Shown: one piece after another, positions 56,751-64,000 of the stretch
Layout of the letters: each line of letters starts with the position of its first letter
Numbering within the stretch: position 1 is the first letter of the stretch
Source of the DNA: Marisa cornuarietis
Lineage: Eukaryota > Mollusca > Gastropoda > Architaenioglossa > Ampullariidae
DNA length: 64,000 nucleotides
Direction: 5' to 3'
Assembly: GCA_004794655.1 (NCBI GenBank)
Contig: SMMW01000576.1
Span: forward strand, 4,894,001 to 4,958,000
Program-made: the position numbers and the translations under genes
The notes under the pieces: generated by a model
The model's database searches: none
What the model saw: the letters and a program-made list of their open reading frames with translations, nothing else
Told to the model about the DNA's origin: nothing

Positions 56751-57991
56751 AATCCACTGTAGGTTCAGCAGACGACTGTACACGTGTTTGATTTACTGAT
56801 TTGATTCTGGCGGTGCAAGTATAAAGCGCGATGAAAGTGAGTGCGGATACTTGTAGTGAATTAGGAATAGGGTAGGATGACAACACAGCAAAAACAAGTG
56901 TATGAAATAATATTTTGTAATAAATAAATAAGTATATGAAATAATATTTTCGTCTGTGACGTGCGTGGAGAGGACGCGAAACTCGACACCGATGCAACTC
57001 CTAGACAACGGTTCACAAGAGACAGACTTAGTTGTTTGTGCAGGGGAGAGCGCGAACGCAGTCCCCCTTACGAATAAATTACGCACTCGAGTCACCCACA
57101 TTTGGGGTGATCGCAGGGGTCAACCCGCCCGAGGTGCAATGGACAGGCCTCGCCCTGGGAGGACCTCCTTGCTGATCAAGGTGCCTCCCGTGCCAGGTAA
57201 GTATGATTAGCCTACCGTGTGCACAAAGCCACCAAAACTATTTGCAGGCTATTCGATGGTGATCTAAATTGTCTTGTATCTTTAACCTTTGTCCTTTCGT
57301 AAATTTTGTTTTTTAGTACATTTTGGTAAACAAAGTGCATTACTAAAGATTTCTGTTATTTTATTTTTAAGTTTAGGCTAAAAGTATGTTTTTACGTTTT
57401 CAAATTAAGGTAAATTGACAAAAAGTTAGATAACTGCGATCTTCGCGCCATTACTATCATACGCTTACCTCCCTTGCTTAATGATTTTTTTTTTTTGTCC
57501 AGCTTCTGCAGTCCCGCCGACGACGTCTTAGCTGTAGTTTTTCTTAACTCTTATGTGAGCGGTAAACAAAAAGGGAACTATTTCCGTGAAGTGAATTATT
57601 TTCTTTACTTTCTATTTCTTGGTCTTTTTGAAGCATTGGACGATTTCGAATTATTTCAAAGGTTTTACCAGATTTGACCCGTATCAAAGGAGGAAAAGCA
57701 CTACAGAACAATCAAAGAACTACAGCTGCCACTACATGGTATATTGTGCGTGAGAAAGAGGATATAGGTTTGGCACAACATGGGTTGTGCATTGCATCTG
57801 TTGATTTATTGATTTGTTTCTTTACTTTTCCTTCTTTCTTAAAAAAAAAATGCCGTTGTTGAGTTGTTGTTGATCGTGGCATTTGTGCATGCGACTTTCT
57901 GTAAACACGCGTTGGTGACAGAGGTCTCGCTATGTATCTTTACTTGGTAGTGTACGTTTCTTTTATAAAACTTTCTAAACTGTGAACTATC
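56751..57991. other. Mostly non-coding stretch before the 5S gene
   Basis: No full gene. A short possible first exon lies at 57139-57196, given separately. Confidence 0.35.
57139..57196 (+). CDS. Possible orphan first exon
   Basis: ATG at 57139 opens MDRPRPGRTSLLIKVPPVPG and runs into a very strong donor (CCAG|GTAAGTATG) at 57197. Upstream sequence is GC-richer than its surroundings, as promoters often are. No following exon was recognised before PEX13 at 59986. It may be an exon of an unseen gene, a non-functional remnant, or chance. Confidence 0.2.
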
Positions 57992-58109
57992 GCCTACGGC
58001 CATACCACGTTGAACACACCGGTTCTCGTCCGATCACCGAAGTTAAGCAACGTCGGGCCCGGTTAGTACTTGGATGGGTGACCGCCTGGGAACACCGGGT
58101 GCTGTAGGC
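57992..58109 (+). rRNA. 5S rRNA: 5S ribosomal RNA gene
   Basis: 118 bp from GCCTACGGC to GCTGTAGGC, whose ends pair to form helix I. The internal control region is intact: box A AGTTAAGCAACG, and box C with GGATGGGTGACCGCCTGGGA. A TATAAA sits at 57963-57968, about 29 to 24 bases upstream, where pol III 5S genes often have a TATA-like box. TTTT terminators follow from 58114. It looks functional. Only one copy lies in the window. Confidence 0.95.
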
Positions 58110-58112
58110 AAA

Positions 58113-58135
58113 CTTTTCCTTTTCTTCGTTTCACT
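58113..58135 (+). terminator. Pol III T-run terminator of the 5S gene
   Basis: AACTTTTCCTTTTC begins 2 bases after the 5S 3' end, with two runs of four T. Confidence 0.7.
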
Positions 58136-58307
58136 TATTTCATAGTTTTCTCTTTAGTGTCAAGCTTTATCGACATGGGGAAACCCACATCTTCATTTCC
58201 AAGCATTTTTTCGACTTAAGGTATTAAGGACATGGAAACCTCTCTCTACTACACAATCTGTTTTTAACAATTTCTATTTTAACAAGCCCCTCTCACAATC
58301 AGTCATA

Positions 58308-58420
58308 GGTCAAAAATCAGTTTAATATCGAAGTCCCACAATGGAGATCAGATATTAAGCTGATAAGAACAAATACTACACGTCTACACCTTGATCTTAG
58401 CCAAAAGGCCGAGAAGCGAT
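58308..58420 (-). ncRNA. U2-like: U2 snRNA-like sequence, variant or pseudogene
   Basis: Read leftward from 58420 it starts ATCGCTTCTCGGCCTTTTGG and CTAAGATCAAG, the conserved U2 5' stem-loop, and goes on through GTGTAGTATTTGTTCTTATC and AGCTTAATATCTGAT. The Sm-like ATTTTTGA follows at 58311-58318. Two things are wrong for a normal U2. An 8-base insertion makes GTGTAGAC precede GTGTAGTA, the branch-site recognition segment. The stretch between TATCTGAT and the Sm-like site, and everything 3' of it (stem-loops III-IV), is diverged. More likely a pseudogene or divergent variant than a main-line gene. Confidence 0.8.
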
Positions 58421-59985
58421 TCCTGCTATTACACCTGGAATTTACGACACGCACCGTCTGGCTTTCCGTGACATTGACATTCGGATTTGTCATCATAATG
58501 TGGCGTTTAAGTAACTTTATGTCACCATACAAGTAAGGGGTTATACTTGATATTCTGACTGCAGCTGTTATCAGGCCCGTTCTAAGCCCCAGCGGGGCCC
58601 GAGGCATAGGGAATGTGCGGGGCCCTCGACAAAAGCCTATATGTGTATATATAGTTAAAAGCGCCGGGCCCCTGGATGACTATCAAAAGCGCGGGGCCCT
58701 AGGCAGATGCCTCGATATCGTCTACCTGTCCCTAAGCTTCAACCGTATTTACCGTATTTTCACAGCTACGTTCTCAAGCCTCACCAAACACGCAGTCCTA
58801 GATGGCACCAGCCGGGCTGAGACGGACGGTTTACCAATTCAGATGAGGTCGAATATTTTTTCCTCGACAATGGATGGCACTGATTTCGGAGGATGCGATC
58901 GAGACACTAACAATACAAAAGAAGGGAACTCAAACAGCGTTGCTGGCGATGTGGAATGCATGCATCATGACGACGCTCCGGGATAAAAACGAACTCTTTA
59001 CCTGACCGAAGTGAATCACACATGAACCCCGTTCAGTATATACAATTTAATTGTATTTAACACAATTACACAATGAAATATGTAACAGAATTCCTTCAAA
59101 TAAGTTATAGAATTAAATTCCATAGCTAGAATGCACTATGCTATAACTATAAAATTAAGATGTAATAAAATGAATACAACCTTTCAGCATGATATATAAC
59201 TGAAATACTTTCGTTTTGCCAAATCATCTTTCTCCAGATGAATTTATAATAAAAAAAAATTATAGAATAAATTGCTTAGCTATAGAATGCGTTCGATTAT
59301 TATAAAAGGAATTGTATGAATAGTAAAAGAAAATTATGAAAAAATCCCTCGACTTGGCGTCCCATTGACCATGAGATTATAGTTGAAGTAAATGCAATAC
59401 GTCCCTGTCCTGCTGAACGCTATACGCTGATGCCACGGCTGATACTTATCTCTAGATTATAGGAAAATCTGATGCCTCCTCTGTCAAAGATTCCTTAACA
59501 ATAAATAATAGAGATACTTCCCTACTCCAGGACCTTTGTAAATATATATATTTTTTAACCACTGCGCTTTTGTACATTTTCACCTTTCACTCTCTTTGAC
59601 ATTATGTTATGCTTATTACCACTTCTTTTTTGTACTTTTGTAAATTATTTAGCTTATTTTCCCCTGTAAAGTGCGAGCGCTAAATGGAAAAAGCATATCT
59701 TGCTTATTTTACCTCTCGTAAATAAAGAATTGAATTTAATTGCACTAACAAGGAACGTAAACAAATTCCAGTAGGTGCTGCCTCTCTGACACCACGAGAT
59801 TGTGGAATTGCGTGTGTAATAAACGTGGCGAGCGCACACAAACCGAGATGCTATGCTTTTCAAACAAGTCTGTGTTTGTAAACATCTTATGATTACACGT
59901 ATTAGAGGCTTACGACAGAATTGGGGAAGGTAAGGGGCACAATCTTCTGGTTGTTATTGGATTATCTCTCCTACGGAGACGAAAC
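58421..59985. other. Non-coding stretch up to PEX13
   Basis: 58574-58720 has several GGGGCCC-rich stretches resembling hAT-type termini, without a complete element. 59040-59350 is AT-rich. The PEX13 promoter must lie near 59900-59985; no TATA box is seen. Confidence 0.35.
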
Positions 59986-62794
59986 ATGGCGGCTCCCTTG
60001 AAGCCTTGGGAAAGACCAGGAATAAGTCATCAAAATTCGTCATCTGTGCTCGGAAACAACATGTCGAGGTAATGTGGAGAACTTATTATCATACACTTGC
60101 TTTAACAGCAGTTAAATCAAGTGTTAACTTAAAAAGCTCTAAAATGAATGATTCCGAAATGAGCAAAACTCAAACGAAGTTTGTGATACAGAAAGTGGCT
60201 TATCGACTACATGTAGCAATTCTTTGCGAACTAAGTTGGAAAGTCACATTATAATAGTGATTATATTCTCGTAAAATGAGTTGACGCGATTACTCGCGTG
60301 CTGTTAGTGGTTTGCTAATTTGTGCAGTTAATGTAGCCAGTCCAAAGAACACTTACAGTATGTAATCACGATTGAAGTGATCAAAGTTATGACTTATTGA
60401 GAAATTTTGCGTGCAACTTGCTTATAATCCCATCATCGTTTTGGCAGAACTTTCTTATAAGGGGGGGATGTGACGTCATAGGCTGGTCTATGTTATTTTG
60501 TCAGAGGTTTGGGGTTAGGGTTTAGGGTAGGGTTAGGGTTAGGTTTAGTTTATTAGGTACAATTGGGCAATTGAGTGCTCGAGCGAGCAGACGATGATGC
60601 CGCGAGCCATTTCTGTTATGGCCGCCGTGTGTCCCCCCCCTCCCTATAAAAAAGCTGTTCCATCTTTTTTTCTAAGTAGTAAATGACTAAAATTTTTGTT
60701 GAAAGAAAAATGAGTGTTTGAAATCCCTATTTTCTTCTATGAAACTTGCTAAGTATATAAGTGCATGTAATCGCTATGTTAACAATGGAGGTCAGTTCGA
60801 TTTTCCACATCAGCACAATCAAGTATATGTTATCTAGGATTGTGTAAACTTCATATTTTAATTTTTAACTAGCAAAGGTCTTGATACAATCTGTTTCTTC
60901 CTTGCAGCAGACCAACTGATGGGATAACATTACCATCAGGAATTGGTGCTTCACCAGCAGTCACACAAACCACACCCCCTCCTCTTCCACCACGCCCTAG
61001 CACCAATATCAGCCGTTTTGGTTCATCATATGGGGGTTACTCCAATTTTGGTGGACCATTTGGTTATAGTGGGGGCATGTACAGTTCCTATGGTGGTTTT
61101 GGAGGTTATGGACCATATGGTTATAACCGGTTTGGCTCACATGCTGATCTTTCTGGAAGCAGTTTTGCACGTATTGCTGAAGAAAACTCACGACCTGCTT
61201 TCCAGTCCATTGAAAGCATTGTGCAAGCCTTTACCTCTGTGTCAATGATGCTGGACTCATCTTTTCAGGCTGTTTATAGCTCATTTCGAGCAGTCATTGG
61301 TGTTGCAGATAATTTTTCACGACTCCGCACTCAGCTAATGCAGATATTTTCAGCACTGGCAATCATTCGTACTCTGCGGTATTTTGTGAGACGGCTGCTT
61401 GAATTTCTAAGATTACGCCCTCCTGGGGAAGCAGAGAGAGAGTGGAAAGCAGCGGTGCAACAAGTAGCTAGTGCTGTTCAAGCAGGAACCAGCAGTGACC
61501 CAAAGAAAAGCTCCTGGCCCATCTTTATGTTCTTTGGAATCATTCTTGGGGGACCATGGCTGATCTGGAAACTCATTTCATCTTTCTCAAGTTCTTCCCG
61601 TAGGTTAACCCTTTCTGTGTTGTTCATGATTAATATAATATTCAAGGAGTTGAGTAACAGTTTTATTATGAAAGGCATTTTAATCATCATGAAAATTATA
61701 CTACATATTTAAAGTGAAATAGATTGAAACATTTTAAACTTATGTTTGCATGTTAACAATACATGATGGATTGTTGAGGTTTTTTTTCTAGGTGTTTACC
61801 CAAACTTGATACAATGAATGACACCAAGACTGCAGAGCAGAAAATTCTTGACATAGGAAAGTATTTTAGTCCCAGTTATCAACAAGTTTATGGCCAATAA
61901 ATCCGTCTTTGTGCCAGGGCATGTTAAAATGTTTACCATTAAAAATAAAGTGTCTGTTAAAATGGAAAAAAGAGACCTGTGCTGATAACAAGTGGTTTTC
62001 ATTACATTTTGTCGTATTCTGATCCTTAATCAGAGCAAGAAAGCTGGGCCAAGGGAGAGGTTGACCACTATGCTGGACAAGCTCTCTACAACTTCTCTGG
62101 TCGTGGTGATGAGGAGTTATCATTTTCTGCTGGACAGCAGATCATTCTAGCACCAAAAGGTATGCAGTTGGTATTCCTTAAGAATTACACAAAAATTTTC
62201 ACCCATCTTTAAGCTTTAGTTAAATAGGAACATAGTCTTGTGCTTTGAACATTTTTTCTTGCAATTTTGTCACAACCATTCCAATCACTGATCCAGTAGA
62301 TGCTACAGATTTTTATGTTGGCAGGTGCTTCCATTGTCTTGACTGTAGGTTTAAGAGATATACGCTTTCTGGTTTGGTTACCTGTGTTTACAGAGCAACA
62401 GCCCCAAGTACGAGGTTGGCTCTTGGCAAGTGTGGATGGTCAAAAGGTGGGATTGGTGCCTGCCGCATATATCAAAGTGCTTGGCCAAAGGCGTGGTGTC
62501 CCAACCAATCCAACAGCAAACAGCTCTGGCACCCAGTCAGTGGTTGGTCCCTCCATAGCATCACCTGTTAACTCAAGTGGCAGTTGTACTAGATTTCCTG
62601 CACCTGGACCTATTCCTGGGAACAATCTGTCACCTTCGGGTAGCATCACTGATATGGATGCCATCTTTAGTGGCTCTGATAAAGTGTCTTCATCAGATCA
62701 TGCTTCAGGTGTGAACTTTAAATTGGACGATCAGAATCCTTCAGACTTAGAAGCCAGTGATATCTTGGATCAGCAGGCAGACAATCATTCTTAA
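59986..62794 (+). CDS. PEX13: PEX13, peroxisomal membrane import (docking) protein
   Basis: PEX13 is a peroxisomal membrane protein of the docking complex that receives the cargo receptor PEX5 with PEX14. Exons: 59986-60068, 60908-61599, 62034-62159 and 62394-62794. Phases agree and total 1302 bp, giving 433 residues (the human protein has 403). The start MAAPLKPWERPG resembles the vertebrate N-terminus. Next is a Pro-rich, then a Gly/Tyr-rich segment (residues about 35-100). The signature RPAFQSIESIVQAFTSVSMM is near residue 124. A membrane segment (SWPIFMFFGIILGGPWLIW) lies at about 230-250, and an SH3 domain at about 270-330 (ALYNFSGRGDEELSF, RGWLLASVDGQKVG, VPAAYIKVLG). A Ser-rich tail follows. 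Exon 1 ends CGAG and the phase is 2-1-1. The start is set by exon 1 reading directly into the conserved N-terminus. Confidence 0.95.
60443..60661. mobile_element. MITE with telomere-like core, copy 2
   Basis: In PEX13 intron 1. The left end GGCAGAACTTTCTTATAAGG is inverted relative to the right end (complement GGAACAGCTTTTTTATAGGG). The inside matches the copy at 33982: GTCTATGTTATTTTGTCAGA, a GGGTTAGGG-type tract at 60505-60552, AATTGGGCAATTGAGTG and GCGAGCCATTT. Some C-runs have expanded. Confidence 0.7.
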
Positions 62795-63015
62795 GTGCAG
62801 ATACATTTGTTTTTAACCTGAGTGTCCTGATTGAATCACTACAACCACAGTTCCAAAAAACTCGAAGGTAATGGCCATTTCGCCTTATGACTGTGTATCA
62901 TACACATCTGTGGGTGTGACTTAAGGCATTTAAAATGCTGTATTTGCATCTTCTTTGATGTTTAAGAATATTGAACTCATTTATTTTGTGTATGATTGAA
63001 CTTGGCTGTGATACT

Positions 63016-63021
63016 AATAAA
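63016..63021 (+). promoter_or_regulatory. PEX13 poly(A) signal AATAAA
   Basis: AATAAA lies 222 bp after the PEX13 stop, in an AT-rich 3' UTR. Confidence 0.65.
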
Positions 63022-63482
63022 AGACAATGATAAAAGAGATCTCATGAAATCTGCACCATCCTGATTTCAGATGTTGACGAATTGGTTCTTTAACTCTTCA
63101 AAATCGGGGCTGCTAGAAGCCTGTAGTGTCTATCTCTCGCACAATTGTCCCCACTTTTAAAAAAATCAAAAAAAACTAAAAGAGGTAGAAGAACAATTTA
63201 AATTGATAATGATAGATCAAAATGTGTAGAAAAGAAACAGCTTTACCTTGTGTTTGCATAAAAACACTTTTATAGTATTCCCAACAGAAAATGCCATGAT
63301 AATGACTAAGTAGAAAAAGTTTCCACAGTCGCTTTCATAAAAAAAATGAATATAACATAAGAGAGGAAACTACTACAACTTTTGGGAAATCGTCCACCAT
63401 GATTCCCTCCCTTGAAATGGCAGGAAGTGAAAAGATTCAGTGGTAAACAAAGAGTTTTACATCAATCGCCATCTTTAAAAAA
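63022..63482. other. Intergenic stretch after PEX13
   Basis: No gene recognised. It may hold the promoter of the candidate exon at 63483. Confidence 0.35.
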
Positions 63483-63552
63483 ATGAAGCACGTTGTTGTC
63501 ACTCACTTTGACATGGATTTTTACTTCAACAACAGCAAAGGAGAAGAAAATA
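63483..63552 (+). CDS. Candidate first coding exon of the next gene
   Basis: ATG at 63483 opens MKHVVVTHFDMDFYFNNSKG then EEN, ending phase 1 at a donor A|GTGAGTAA. The composition looks coding against an AT-rich background, and a run of A precedes the ATG. No domain is recognised, and no second exon was found before the window ends. Confidence 0.35.
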
Positions 63553-64000
63553 GTGAGTAATATTAACATTCTAATGTATATTCTATTAAAAAATGTTTTT
63601 TTGGTACTTTATGTCTGTATATATTGTATAAATAATTTTTTTGTTAGTACTCGAAGACAAAACCTATGTATCTTAAAATTTACACCAAGTGAATGTTTAA
63701 AAAATGCTCTTTAAAACGATGTATTACTGTTGGTTGTCTTTACTGTAGGGTAATATAAATTTTCAAAGCTGCCGGTCGAACTTTCTACCCCGGGTATTTG
63801 CTAGCCATTTTTTAAACAGAAAGACGGGTACCGTGGGAAACCGCAAAAAATGTCTATCAAACTTCGTCATGAAAAGATCACTCGATAGAAAAATGAATGA
63901 ACTATCGTCTGCTTTAATTTTTCTTCTGAAACAACGCATTTGATGCGTGTATAAAATTAGCAAATATTTGTCTGTAAGTTGATACAGACGCGCGTCAGCC

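Noticed and set aside
58574..58740. GGGGCCC-rich stretch as a hAT transposon
   Set aside because: It resembles hAT-type ends, but I could not find a matching second end or a target duplication.
58615..58986. 123-codon frame before PEX13
   Set aside because: It starts in GGGGCCC-rich repeat-like sequence, has no domain, and no splice or promoter support.
1..64000. tRNA genes, CRISPR arrays, bacterial operons
   Set aside because: No cloverleaf with both A and B boxes was seen. The tandem repeats lack unique, regular spacers, and the genes are spliced and eukaryotic.

Overview
The window is animal nuclear DNA, most likely from a mollusc (inference). Its spliced genes have GT-AG introns. Its 5S rRNA reads like molluscan 5S, and its repeats are those common in lophotrochozoan genomes: RTE- and L2-type LINEs, DIRS-like and hAT elements, MITEs and long CA/GT tracts. 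No species can be named from sequence alone.

Left 29 kb, + strand: the 3' part of a very large LOXHD1-like gene. I resolved 48 consecutive exons (359-29109), all joining in one frame for 6578 coding bases, about 2191 residues. They encode 16 tandem PLAT domains that alternate strictly between two subtypes (A-B repeated eight times), each cassette bounded by phase-1 introns. The 5' end lies before the window. Introns hold two piggyBac-like MITEs, several tandem repeats and a decayed 3.5-kb DIRS-like retroelement. One intron has a GC donor. A long 3' UTR ends near 31.1 kb.

31.4-46.7 kb: a transposon-rich block with no host gene I can support. It holds a 3' RTE fragment, a decayed Mutator-like transposase on the minus strand, and a MITE with telomere-like inner sequence. 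An L2-type LINE end is split by a complete 1.64-kb hAT-like element with an exact 8-bp target duplication. A reversed DIRS-like element is interrupted by a 5'-truncated LINE with a 9-bp target duplication. The block ends with a longer RTE element with a largely open reverse-transcriptase frame.

47.3-49.3 kb, minus strand: a three-exon gene for an unrecognised, disordered, glutamine-repeat protein of about 585 residues.

49.3-59.9 kb: mostly non-coding. It holds a long GT microsatellite, a 571-bp near-perfect hairpin element, a second hAT-like terminus, a small MITE, a 5S fragment, an apparently intact 5S rRNA gene, and a U2 snRNA-like sequence with a partial duplication next to its branch-site motif.

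60-63 kb, + strand: a complete four-exon PEX13 gene (peroxisomal import docking factor, 433 residues). A possible first exon of another gene follows at 63483. The host genes look functionally unrelated to one another.
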